A stretch of 64,000 nt of DNA from MFZZ01 sp964582715. Lineage in GTDB: Bacteria > Patescibacteriota > Microgenomatia > UBA1406 > GWC2-37-13. Below are positions 8,539 to 17,028 of this stretch, piece by piece (within the stretch, counting starts at the first letter, position 1; each line of letters starts with the position of its first letter). The stretch covers positions 310,001 to 374,000 of the forward strand of contig CAZOSM010000002.1 in assembly GCA_964582715.1 (NCBI GenBank), read 5' to 3'. The notes beneath the pieces were generated by a model. That model was not told the origin of the DNA. It was given only the letters and a program-made list of their open reading frames with translations, and made no database searches. A program made the translations under genes and the position numbers.

Positions 8539-11022
8539 TTAAGTTCGCCTTTCTTGTGAGACCCTTTCCCATTCATAAATAGGTATAGTAATTTTACTAG
8601 GATCGAAAAGAATTGTATTTGGAATAATATCACGAGATTTAATTTCTGGCTCAGTTGACCTAACAAATGTAAGTCTTTTATCACGAGGTAATGTGCCCAA
8701 ATCCCATCTTCTTTTTTCCTCCTGGTCTAAATTAATTCGATATTCATCCCATATTTCTTGAGCATGCCTTATAGCTCCAGGAGACTGCATAGTAATCGTT
8801 CGAAGTTCGGTAGAAGTTAACGTTCTATAATGCGCTCTCCTATATATTAAATCTAGTGAATCAATACCTTTTACAGGAAATTCACTTTGCTCCTCGCCCA
8901 GCATGCCTGATGTTATAAAGAATAATCTGGTAAGAAGTGTGTTCATAAAACCTTGTTGTACTAAAGAATCTACACTTATAAGTCTTCTTTCTGAATCAAG
9001 TAATCTTCTATTTGCAGTAAGCCAAAAATGCAAAGGATTATCTATTCCTTCTAATTGTACTTCTACATTATGTTCTCGAGGATATTCTTTATCAAAGTTA
9101 TATTTTAAATATGAAATTCCTCTTTGTTGAAGGCCTCCATCACGCTTTGCTTCAAATTTATCTCCTCGAGGTGAAACAAACCACATTTGTCGATCCAGAA
9201 CGCCATCCCATAAAAACTTATTTTCCTTTTCTATTCTTTCTATTAACTCCTTATCTGCACCTAGAAAATCACCCAGAAAAAACTTCTGTAAATAGTATCG
9301 TTGAAGTTCCTCTTGCATTTGATATTGCGTTTTACCTCGATCTCCTTGAATCTTTTTACCAGTCCGTGCTACATCATCGAGCTTATGTTTCAAATCAGTT
9401 TTATATTCTCTTACAAGTGAATCTTCGGGTTCAGACAAGGATAATTCACGATCTATATTATGCCCGATATTAATATCTATACCTTGATCCCTATACAGAT
9501 TATGAGTAATTATGATGTCATATGCATCTTTTTGCATGAATGTCATATACTTTTGATACTCTTCTTCATTGAATCTCACTCGATGCCCTTTCATTTGATT
9601 ACGTATCTGAGTTAACACTCTCCTATTTTCTAATAGACCTGCACTTCTATATATATCGGGAGTTAAGGCAATAAACCCATCAAATAATCGATATTCTTTA
9701 CTTAACAAATAATCCACTACATCATCATATACCTCCAGTCCTTCTTTTCTTGGTCTCGTTCTAATGCGAGGAACCGGAATAGACCCGTCCTCAATAAGTC
9801 GTTTTGCTCTACCAAAATGGTTATCTCGTAAAGCCTTACTTTCTTTTGAGGTCTGAGGCAGATTAGAAACATGAGCAAATTCTGCATTAAAAAAATTCGC
9901 AAATTCACTATACGAAGATACTCCTCCTCTTGCAACGATGCCATTGTACATATCATACATTAAGGACAAAATTGGGTATGTACTCGTTCCATTGTTAATT
10001 CTTGAAGATTTAGCAATCGCACCACGTTTCATGAAACTAATCATTGCTTTTCCTAGGTTCATTACTTTATCTTGTTCTTTCGGATCATCAAAGTGTACTT
10101 CAGGACTAAATATCCAATCATAGAGTGCATGTAAAACGACAAAATCTTCTACCTTACCACTTAATTCATCTCCTGGTTTATAGTTATAAGATAGCAATAA
10201 TAATTGATCTTTGGTTGCTTGGAGAAATGAAGTTACTTCATCAAAAAAGTGATCTTGTGTATATTCTGGTGCACTTGATTCAGACGTAGTTGATTGTTGT
10301 AATTGAGCCATGATGGAAGGCAATTGCTGCACCAACAGAGTCCCTTGTTCATCTGGATGTGGTGAAAAAAAATCAGTAACAAATTTACGTTTTATAAGAT
10401 CTCCAATTACTTCTGCCTCTCTTTTTTTACTTTCATATGGACCAATTGTAGAATTAAATGTTTTCTGTGCAGTAGATAGTTCAACTTGTTGACGTTGTAG
10501 TAGCTGCTTTCTCCGTCCACCTTTCATCTTTACCGACAATTCCTCTTTATGACGTGCTCTCATTTCTGCCTGTTCTTGTTGGAACTGTTCACTTAATCGT
10601 ACCTGTGCAGACTCGTATCTATGAGTTAATTGGTCATATTCACCAGCTATATCCACATATGAAAGAAGTCTCAAAACTGGTTCAGGTAATTGTCTTTCAA
10701 TCCCATATTTTTTTGCATAGGGAGAACTTTCTGGATCTTCTAAAGAAAGCTGAGTTTCTTGTAACCAACTTTCCAACACTTCGTCAATTTCCTGGGCATT
10801 CCTTTCGGGGCTAGTTATCCATTCTTCAATGATAAATGGAGTTACAGGAAAAATTTGATCTTCATATACAATGTCATACTCAATAAATGGTTTGTCTGGT
10901 TGTTCTGTAAAGTTGTTAGGAGATCCATAATCACGAACTTTTTGAATACGAAGATCTATAGGCTGACTACATGCGTTTATTACCTGTTGTGGAGTTGTCC
11001 ATGGTTGTCGTTCATTTGACAT
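8539..11022 (-). CDS. Large orphan soluble protein (827 aa)
   Basis: I do not recognise a family. The protein is hydrophilic, with no signal peptide or membrane helix. It has a coiled-coil stretch at about residues 135-200 (LSEQFQQEQAEMRARHKEEL) and a long mostly helical remainder with many Arg/Glu/Tyr. A TATACT box lies about 22 nt before the ATG. Large uncharacterised soluble proteins of this size, near conserved housekeeping genes, are typical of Microgenomates. The minus-strand fragment at 8481-8684 is a shadow of this gene. Function is unknown. Confidence 0.7.
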   Translation of the reverse strand: MSNERQPWTTPQQVINACSQPIDLRIQKVRDYGSPNNFTEQPDKPFIEYDIVYEDQIFPVTPFIIEEWITSPERNAQEIDEVLESWLQETQLSLEDPESSPYAKKYGIERQLPEPVLRLLSYVDIAGEYDQLTHRYESAQVRLSEQFQQEQAEMRARHKEELSVKMKGGRRKQLLQRQQVELSTAQKTFNSTIGPYESKKREAEVIGDLIKRKFVTDFFSPHPDEQGTLLVQQLPSIMAQLQQSTTSESSAPEYTQDHFFDEVTSFLQATKDQLLLLSYNYKPGDELSGKVEDFVVLHALYDWIFSPEVHFDDPKEQDKVMNLGKAMISFMKRGAIAKSSRINNGTSTYPILSLMYDMYNGIVARGGVSSYSEFANFFNAEFAHVSNLPQTSKESKALRDNHFGRAKRLIEDGSIPVPRIRTRPRKEGLEVYDDVVDYLLSKEYRLFDGFIALTPDIYRSAGLLENRRVLTQIRNQMKGHRVRFNEEEYQKYMTFMQKDAYDIIITHNLYRDQGIDINIGHNIDRELSLSEPEDSLVREYKTDLKHKLDDVARTGKKIQGDRGKTQYQMQEELQRYYLQKFFLGDFLGADKELIERIEKENKFLWDGVLDRQMWFVSPRGDKFEAKRDGGLQQRGISYLKYNFDKEYPREHNVEVQLEGIDNPLHFWLTANRRLLDSERRLISVDSLVQQGFMNTLLTRLFFITSGMLGEEQSEFPVKGIDSLDLIYRRAHYRTLTSTELRTITMQSPGAIRHAQEIWDEYRINLDQEEKRRWDLGTLPRDKRLTFVRSTEPEIKSRDIIPNTILFDPSKITIPIYEWERVSQERRT

Positions 11023-11133
11023 AGATGTATGAACGGATTACGTCTGTAGTATACCATATGAAATTGAACTATTTATTAAAACATTGAAAGAAATAATCCC
11101 CACCTTTTCTACAGCCTTGCTATAATATCTGTC

Positions 11134-12228
11134 ATGAACTTAAGTATCGGGATCGTCGGACTTCCAAATGTCGGCAAAAGCACCCTCTTTAATGCTCTTT
11201 TAAAAAAGACTGTCGCTTATGCTGCCAACTACCCTTTTGCCACAATTGAACCTAATGTTGGTGTTGTAGAAGTTCCTGATGAAAGACTTGCTCAACTTGC
11301 AGAGATTGTGCATACAGAAAAAATTATTCCGGCTGCAGTTGAGTTTTATGATATCGCAGGTCTTGTAAAAGGGGCCTCGACCGGTGAAGGTTTAGGAAAC
11401 AAGTTCTTATCTCATATCCGTGAAGTTGCAGCAATTGCTCATGTGGTTCGTATTTTTGAAGACCCTGGAGTTATTCATGTTGCAAATAAAGTCGATCCAC
11501 TTTCTGATATGCAGACTATCGAAACTGAACTGATCCTTGCTGATATGACTACATTAGATAAACAGCAAGAGCCCAAAGGTAAAGCACCTAAAGAAGACAT
11601 CTTTAGATATGAAGTCATTAAAAAGCTCAAAGAACATATGAATACCGGTATAGCAGCACGCAATGTGGAGCTTGAAGATGAAGAAAAAGAATCAGTACGT
11701 GATCTACAACTTCTCACCATGAAGCCAGTTATTTTTGTATTTAATGTATCAGAAGATCAGCTCGCAGATATCGAAAATACTAAGACAAAAATTCAAGAGA
11801 TCCTTTCTCAGGTTCCTGGTAAGAATACAGATTATATTTACTTAAATGCAAAGCTAGAAAACGAAGTGCTTTCTCTTTCTGAAGAAGATCAGAAAGCCTA
11901 CTTGCAGGAATATGGCCTTGACCAGACTGGCTTGAACAGACTTATTCAACAAGCCTACTCTACTCTAGGGTTAATATCCTTTCTTACTGCAGGAGAAAAA
12001 GAAGTTCGGGCCTGGACAATTAAAAAAGGCACACTTGCACCACAAGCTGCAGCAACAATTCATACAGACTTTGAAAAACACTTTATTAAAGCAGATATCG
12101 CATCTTTCGATGACTTTGTAAAACTTGGTGGCTGGGTTAAGTGTCGTGAAGCTGGTAAAGTTCAGATCGTTGGTCGAGATTATGAGATGAAAGATGGCGA
12201 TGTTGTAGAATTTAAGGTAGGTGTTTAA
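11134..12228 (+). CDS. ychF: YchF/OLA1-type ribosome-associated ATPase
   Basis: The 364-residue protein has the full YchF set: P-loop GLPNVGKST (residues 8-16), the switch I region NYPFATIEPNVGVV, switch II DIAGLVKGASTGEGLGN, a coiled-coil insert, and a C-terminal TGS domain (about 280-364, ending DGDVVEFKVGV). YchF is an Obg-related ATPase that binds the ribosome and responds to oxidative stress. In place of the GTP-specific NKxD motif it has NVSE, as expected for this ATP-preferring family. TATAAT at 11121-11126 ends 7 nt before the ATG, so the mRNA is probably leaderless. Its stop overlaps the convergent GT2 gene by 4 bases. Confidence 0.96.
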   Translation: MNLSIGIVGLPNVGKSTLFNALLKKTVAYAANYPFATIEPNVGVVEVPDERLAQLAEIVHTEKIIPAAVEFYDIAGLVKGASTGEGLGNKFLSHIREVAAIAHVVRIFEDPGVIHVANKVDPLSDMQTIETELILADMTTLDKQQEPKGKAPKEDIFRYEVIKKLKEHMNTGIAARNVELEDEEKESVRDLQLLTMKPVIFVFNVSEDQLADIENTKTKIQEILSQVPGKNTDYIYLNAKLENEVLSLSEEDQKAYLQEYGLDQTGLNRLIQQAYSTLGLISFLTAGEKEVRAWTIKKGTLAPQAAATIHTDFEKHFIKADIASFDDFVKLGGWVKCREAGKVQIVGRDYEMKDGDVVEFKVGV

Positions 12229-12983
12229 CTCCGCGTCTCATTCCACCATTTAATATATATCACCCAATAGCGTATTGAAGAAAAAAGTGCCCACACAAAC
12301 CCAGGAAAACCATCCTGAAACCCTCTATGTCTAAAATAGATTGAAAAAAAGGCAAGTTTAGGCTTCACAACAAAATATATAAAAGCATTTGGCTTCTCTT
12401 TCTTCTTGATCATATCTGCAACGTCAAGCGAAGTATATCTATTCCAACGAGCAAGATAACGTTCAAAATTGGGATCAGCGTAATGCAATAAATCGCTCTT
12501 TATATAATCAACTTCACCCTTTATTTCTACATTCTCATGAACTGACTTGAGTGGAAAATGAGCTTTTCCGTTTTTGTAGAGCCGAATAGTGTAATCAGGG
12601 TAAATACCACCTTTGGTTAAAAAACGCGATAAAAACCAGTTCTTGCGAGGAATCCAGTATCCATCTTGTGCATTTTCAGACGAAATGATCTCTTTTATCT
12701 CTGCAGCTAACTCTTTTGACAGGGCTTCATCAGCATCTAATTGCAAAATCCATTCCCCTTTTGCTGCCTCAATAGCTTTTTGCTTATTAATATGAAACAT
12801 GCTTGGGTTATCAGTCTTAATTATTTTCACTTTAGGGCCATAAGACTTTGCAATTTCAAGAGTTTCATCTTCCGAGCCACCATCTACAATGATTACTTCA
12901 TCGACTAGATCTATTGAAGAGTTAAGAGGATATTTTATAAATGATTCTTCGTTAAATGTCGCAATACAGAGAGAAAGTTTCAT
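12225..12983 (-). CDS. Family 2 glycosyltransferase (WaaE/KdtX-like)
   Basis: The 252-residue protein opens with the GT2 nucleotide-sugar fold (LSLCIATFNEE, then VDEVIIVDGGSEDETLEIA). It has the metal-binding DADE motif (LQLDADEALS) and the acceptor region (DYTIRLYKNGKAHF, SVHENVEIKG) seen in lipopolysaccharide core glucosyltransferases such as WaaE. The C-terminus is amphipathic and ends in an aromatic helix that may touch the membrane. It probably adds a sugar to a surface glycolipid or polymer; donor and acceptor are unknown. TATAAT lies 11 nt before the ATG. It converges on ychF with a 4-base overlap. Confidence 0.88.
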   Translation of the reverse strand: MKLSLCIATFNEESFIKYPLNSSIDLVDEVIIVDGGSEDETLEIAKSYGPKVKIIKTDNPSMFHINKQKAIEAAKGEWILQLDADEALSKELAAEIKEIISSENAQDGYWIPRKNWFLSRFLTKGGIYPDYTIRLYKNGKAHFPLKSVHENVEIKGEVDYIKSDLLHYADPNFERYLARWNRYTSLDVADMIKKKEKPNAFIYFVVKPKLAFFSIYFRHRGFQDGFPGFVWALFSSIRYWVIYIKWWNETRS

Positions 12984-13011
12984 AGTATACGCATATTATA
13001 GCATTCAGTTC

Positions 13012-13668
13012 TCAAGACATTATCGAAAGTGTTTCGGCAGGAATAAAAAGACTATAAAGAAAACTCAATATGGGGCCTAAAATAGAGCTAAGTAATGATT
13101 CTCCACCTAAAGGAATAATAAGTAAAATCAGGAAGATAAACCCAAGTCTTTCTAACTTATGCCATTCGCGAGCTTGTTCCTTATTTAAAAGCCCTTCAAC
13201 TATTTTAAATCCATCCAAAGGATGAATAGGCAGTAAGTTAAACACTGCAAGAAGGAGGTTTAACATTATAAAAGGAGTAAGCACAATCGATCCTATAGTT
13301 GTTATATTTTCTAATCCAATTAAATTGATCAATCTTAATAATATAGAACCTACTGTAGCTAGAATTATGTTTGATGTTGGACCCACAATAGAGATAATGG
13401 CTGCATCACGTCTTTTATCTTTTAAGTTGAATGGGTCAAACTGAACTGGCTTTCCCCATCCAAAACCAAATAAAACCAAAAAAAGTAACCCATACATATC
13501 TATATGTGCACGAGGATCGAGCGTTACCCTACCTTGCAATTGTGGTGTTGGATCGCCTAAATAATCAGCAGCTTTAGCATGAGAAAATTCATGTACTGCT
13601 ATAGCAATGACTATAGAAATGAGGCTCAGGACAAAAAATAATGGATTCGTGAATAAGTATGTAATCAT
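13012..13668 (-). CDS. Site-2 protease (M50) family membrane metalloprotease
   Basis: The 218-residue polytopic protein carries the zinc motif HEFSH in its first helix (AVHEFSHAKAADYLGD) and the second ligand region with NPLDG-like LLPIHPLDGFKIVEGLL. This is the short form of the family without a PDZ domain. Such enzymes cut membrane-embedded anti-sigma factors or signal-peptide remnants. It has one of the few visible SD sequences among the typical genes (AAAGGAA about 9 nt before the ATG). Confidence 0.9.
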   Translation of the reverse strand: MITYLFTNPLFFVLSLISIVIAIAVHEFSHAKAADYLGDPTPQLQGRVTLDPRAHIDMYGLLFLVLFGFGWGKPVQFDPFNLKDKRRDAAIISIVGPTSNIILATVGSILLRLINLIGLENITTIGSIVLTPFIMLNLLLAVFNLLPIHPLDGFKIVEGLLNKEQAREWHKLERLGFIFLILLIIPLGGESLLSSILGPILSFLYSLFIPAETLSIMS

Positions 13669-13773
13669 AAGTAGCTTCCTTTCAATAAATATATCATTGA
13701 TTTACGGTTCGGTCTATGGTATCATAAAACTTCAAAGATTAAAAGAATCTATTATTTATATACTTATAGACTC

Positions 13774-14061
13774 ATGGAATGTTATCACTGCGGTAAAACA
13801 ACTTTATACGGTCGCTCTCATACTCACCACAGAGGTGTGGCAGGAGGCCGATGGAAAAAAAGAGCTCAAAAGACTCAACGTGTATTTAAGCCTAATCTTC
13901 AGGCTGTGATTGTTATAGAACAAGGTGAGGAAAACAGAGTTAAGCTCTGTATGAAGTGCTTAAAGAGAATCAAGAAAGATTTAACTGATGGCAAGAGGCC
14001 GTTCCTTCAACTTGCTCATCCACCTGTAGTATCTACCCCTTCTGAAGCTATTGCTAACTAA
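13774..14061 (+). CDS. rpmB: Ribosomal protein bL28 (zinc-ribbon form)
   Basis: The 95-residue protein matches bL28: CxxC at the N-terminus (CYHCGKTTLYGRSHTHH), the KRAQKTQRVFKPNLQ core that binds 23S rRNA, and a second CxxC (CMKCLKRIKK). So it is the zinc-binding (C+) form. It is slightly longer than usual, with about 20 extra C-terminal residues. A TATACT box at 13759-13764 ends 9 nt before the ATG, giving an almost leaderless mRNA. Confidence 0.93.
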   Translation: MECYHCGKTTLYGRSHTHHRGVAGGRWKKRAQKTQRVFKPNLQAVIVIEQGEENRVKLCMKCLKRIKKDLTDGKRPFLQLAHPPVVSTPSEAIAN

Positions 14062-14598
14062 TTAGAGCATATCAATTGGTTCAAGCTCACCATCTGTTTC
14101 TTTGAAGATTTTTTTGTTCTGTTCTAGTGCTCTCTGAGTAAAGAGGATTCCTTCCAAATGATCTACTTCATGCTGTACGATTACGGCATCAAACCCTTTA
14201 AACCACTCTTCTTTGTGTGTTCCCTCAACAGTTTGATATTCAAGCAGTACTTTTTGTGGTCTACGTATTGGAGACCATATACGATCTATAGACAAGCAAC
14301 CTTCCAAAGATGACTTATCTTTCTTTTCCGCTTTCCCTTGTGTTTCTGCGATGACTTCTTTTATCTGTGGATTTATAAAAGCCCGGGCAGGTGCTGTTTT
14401 AGAAGGCTTCATAATAAAGAGAGATATACCTAACCCCACCTGGGTTGCTGCTAAACCTACTCCTTCAGGGTCGGTCTGTGCCACCAGAGTTTCTTCCATA
14501 TCCTGGATTAACTTCTTTATTTTCCCATCAATTTTTTTAACGGGTTTTGTTTTGGTTGTTAAAACTTTATTAGGTATTTTTACTATTGGGAGCACCAT
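14062..14598 (-). CDS. def: Peptide deformylase
   Basis: All three deformylase motifs are present in 178 residues: GVGLAATQVG, EGCLSI (metal-binding Cys) and QHEVDHLEG (HExxH). The enzyme removes the formyl group from new polypeptides. TATAAT (14610-14605) ends 6 nt before the ATG, a clear leaderless arrangement. The gene abuts rpmB tail to tail with no spacer. Confidence 0.96.
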   Translation of the reverse strand: MVLPIVKIPNKVLTTKTKPVKKIDGKIKKLIQDMEETLVAQTDPEGVGLAATQVGLGISLFIMKPSKTAPARAFINPQIKEVIAETQGKAEKKDKSSLEGCLSIDRIWSPIRRPQKVLLEYQTVEGTHKEEWFKGFDAVIVQHEVDHLEGILFTQRALEQNKKIFKETDGELEPIDML

Positions 14599-14630
14599 GA
14601 AGCTATTATATCATGAATGAAGGAAACAGA

Positions 14631-15635
14631 CTATAGTTCACACTTACGAGGTTCAACATTATATTTCCATTCAGTTGCATTACCACTTTGGTCTTCTGCC
14701 CGAACACGGCAATATACTTTATCTACGCCATCTAGTAACTCTTCATCGATAGTGTATGTAGTCTGAGCTATACTATACACTGCCCACTTACCTATCTCGC
14801 CACCTGAGGTATTAAAATCATTCTTTTTACACTCAAGTACATATTTATAAAATGATTTTTTACAGTTTATGGCCTGGACATCCATACTGTCTCCCCATGA
14901 CCACTTATTACAATTACTCAAACTTTGCAGGTAATCCATTTTACAAAGATTAGATTGAATCTGAATAGAAGTTGGTGTGGGTGATGGAATTGGAGTACCA
15001 TAATGATAAGATAATGGTAATGACGGATTAACGGTGGTTTTACCAGCTATACACTGTACATAGTCTTTTGCACTACAACCTGTACCTAATTTTGCTTTAA
15101 TCTTATCACAGTCAGTTTCATTACAGCTATTTGTACTTAAGTTAACAACTGTGGGCGTTGGTGACTTGGTAGGAAGTGGAGTTAGCCTGGTAGTAATACC
15201 TTTTACTGCCTCTTCTTCTCCTGTTGATGTTTTGGTCGTGAATGTCCAAGGTACTCCTGCATTATCGTATGTAGTTTCACTATTTCTAATTTGGAAGTAA
15301 TACGTTGTACCAGGAGTTAACAAAGTGAGCTCTACCTCATGCTCTCGCTTTGCTTCAAGCTCTGGGGCAAACAAGGTTAATTCATTGGGTGAAAGTCCAT
15401 ACTCCACAACAGATAATGTTGCGCGATCTGTGGTCCAGTAAATTGCAGCAGAAGACTTATCTATATGAGTTATGGTAACATCTCTGGGAATTTCATCTGA
15501 AGCACTGGCAAAAAAGCTAGATGCAGAAAAAAAGAGATATGTACATAATGGGAGGCCGATAAAGAGGCCAGTAATAATAGCAAGAATGCGAAGTTTATTT
15601 GGACTTTTCACAATAGTTGAATACTCAGGAGCCAT
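14631..15635 (-). CDS. Membrane-anchored Fn3 domain protein
   Basis: The 334-residue protein has an N-terminal anchor (about 17-42), then a fibronectin-III-like domain (about 48-135: strands around DVTITHIDKSSAAIYWTTD, VEYGLSPNE and TPGTTYYFQIRNSE). A Thr/Pro linker follows, then a Cys-rich region of about 150 residues with eight or more cysteines and a final beta-rich segment. It is the last gene of the minus-strand surface locus, 26 nt after the LPQSG cohesin gene, and so probably shares its operon. The Cys-rich part is not a family I recognise; disulphides imply it is outside the cell. Confidence 0.75.
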   Translation of the reverse strand: MAPEYSTIVKSPNKLRILAIITGLFIGLPLCTYLFFSASSFFASASDEIPRDVTITHIDKSSAAIYWTTDRATLSVVEYGLSPNELTLFAPELEAKREHEVELTLLTPGTTYYFQIRNSETTYDNAGVPWTFTTKTSTGEEEAVKGITTRLTPLPTKSPTPTVVNLSTNSCNETDCDKIKAKLGTGCSAKDYVQCIAGKTTVNPSLPLSYHYGTPIPSPTPTSIQIQSNLCKMDYLQSLSNCNKWSWGDSMDVQAINCKKSFYKYVLECKKNDFNTSGGEIGKWAVYSIAQTTYTIDEELLDGVDKVYCRVRAEDQSGNATEWKYNVEPRKCEL

Positions 15636-15661
15636 ACTTACATCTTATCATATTCCATGTA

Positions 15662-16309
15662 TTACATAACACGCAAAAGGATGCGTAAAAGAGCACCAGT
15701 ACCTACTAAAACACCTCCCCATACAGCATATGAAATCATATCTTCTACTACTCCACTTTGAGGAAGTTCAGTTACTTCGGATGTAGTTGTTGAACCTCCA
15801 GTTGCAGAAGCTGTAATTGTTACAGTATGTGTTTGTAAAGTACCACACTCTAGAATATTAGTTACTGCCGTATCGTTTTGAACGATTTTAGAAGTATCTG
15901 TTTGTGCCGGATCACAATCTATACTAAGCGTAGTGGTACCCTCCTGAAGAGCTTTAAATGTTACGGTAGCTATCCGGCCTGACCCTGTCTTATAATCACC
16001 TTGCGTATTCACAAACCCGGAAATATAAATTCTCCCTGCAGATGGTACATCTTCTACTTGTGGAAAATATTCTCCATCTGCCACAGTCTGGAATTCTAGA
16101 TAGCTTGTATCATAATCTAAATAAATATCTGTTCCCGCAATCTGTTCAGTACCTGCGTCAACATCAATACCTACTTCAAATGTATTATCTGATGCAACTT
16201 CTGTTGTAGTTGGCTGAAATAAGAAAGTGGCAGCATATATAGAAGCAGCATTCATAAAGAATACTGCTGCAATTGCAAAAGCTAGTATTTGTCTTGTAAT
16301 TTTTTTCAT
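15662..16309 (-). CDS. Cohesin-domain protein with LPQSG sortase-type tail
   Basis: The 215-residue protein has a signal peptide (1-26), a single cohesin-like beta-sandwich (about 27-165) and a C-terminal sorting signal. The cohesin core has an early FEVGIDVDAGTEQIAG strand, the YLDYDTSYLEF strand and a GRIATVTFKALQEGTTTLSI closing pair. The sorting signal is LPQSG at 182-186, a hydrophobic helix, then a short basic end (RILLRVM). Sortases join such tails to the wall or a lipid; a sortase is encoded at 51317-52009. Its start codon overlaps the stop of the preceding gene (TAATG). The obvious partners are the dockerins encoded just upstream. Confidence 0.85.
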   Translation of the reverse strand: MKKITRQILAFAIAAVFFMNAASIYAATFLFQPTTTEVASDNTFEVGIDVDAGTEQIAGTDIYLDYDTSYLEFQTVADGEYFPQVEDVPSAGRIYISGFVNTQGDYKTGSGRIATVTFKALQEGTTTLSIDCDPAQTDTSKIVQNDTAVTNILECGTLQTHTVTITASATGGSTTTSEVTELPQSGVVEDMISYAVWGGVLVGTGALLRILLRVM

Positions 16310-16992
16310 TATTGAATTTCAACTTGAGCGGAACCAATCTGTGGTACCAAAACTTCTACATTTACATCTACGAACTGTGTTTTTTCTTTATCATTTTCTA
16401 AAGCTATTGAGATAACACCAGTACCCTTTTTCTTAGGCTTTAGCTCAACGGTTAACATCTCTGTACCATCTAAAATAGTTGGCTCATTTTCACCGATATC
16501 TTTTATAGCGGTAATAGCAATATATCCATCATTATCAAACGGAAATACAGTAAATCCAGGAATTGCTGTAGAAACAGATTGTAATTCAAATATATCTGTA
16601 TCTAGTGTAAGTAATACATCGTAACCGGTTATATCTCTTCCTTCAGTATAACCATTAATTGTCAATGTAACTGTTTCACTTGTGGTATAGGTCGATTTTT
16701 CGGGCACTATTTCCATCCAAGATCTATCACGGCTTGCGATAGAAGATTCTGTCACATCAGGTACCGATCTCCCAGTTATAGACTCTCCTCCATCGCCCCC
16801 AAGAGACAATGTACGCTTCATTGTTTGCTGCAGATTTTCATTCTGTGCAATAATAAAACCACCGATCGCTATAAGAATAACAATTACTGTAATAATAATC
16901 ATTCTGTAGCTATGATGCTTATTAGGTTCATCTACATCATTCATCTTTACAGAATCAACTGGGCCATATTGTGAATTGTCATCTAGTGCCAT
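16309..16992 (-). CDS. N-terminally anchored cohesin-like protein
   Basis: The 227-residue protein has a cytoplasmic N-terminus, one membrane helix (about 31-50) and an outside beta-sandwich at about 90-225. The sandwich shows the cohesin pattern: ETVTLTINGYTEGRDITGYD, TLDTDIFELQSV, a GYIAITAIKD strand and TEMLTVELKPKKKGTGVISI. It ends with the domain and has no sorting tail, so it would be fixed by the N-terminal helix. It lies between the cohesin/LamG/dockerin gene and the LPQSG cohesin gene, in one apparent operon. Confidence 0.75.
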   Translation of the reverse strand: MALDDNSQYGPVDSVKMNDVDEPNKHHSYRMIIITVIVILIAIGGFIIAQNENLQQTMKRTLSLGGDGGESITGRSVPDVTESSIASRDRSWMEIVPEKSTYTTSETVTLTINGYTEGRDITGYDVLLTLDTDIFELQSVSTAIPGFTVFPFDNDGYIAITAIKDIGENEPTILDGTEMLTVELKPKKKGTGVISIALENDKEKTQFVDVNVEVLVPQIGSAQVEIQ

Positions 16993-17028
16993 ATTTCAGT
17001 GTAACTAATAAAAACCTTTTTGTCATTA

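Noticed and set aside
8481..8684. 67-codon minus-strand frame
   Set aside because: It overlaps the 3' end of the 827-residue gene in another frame and has no coding character.
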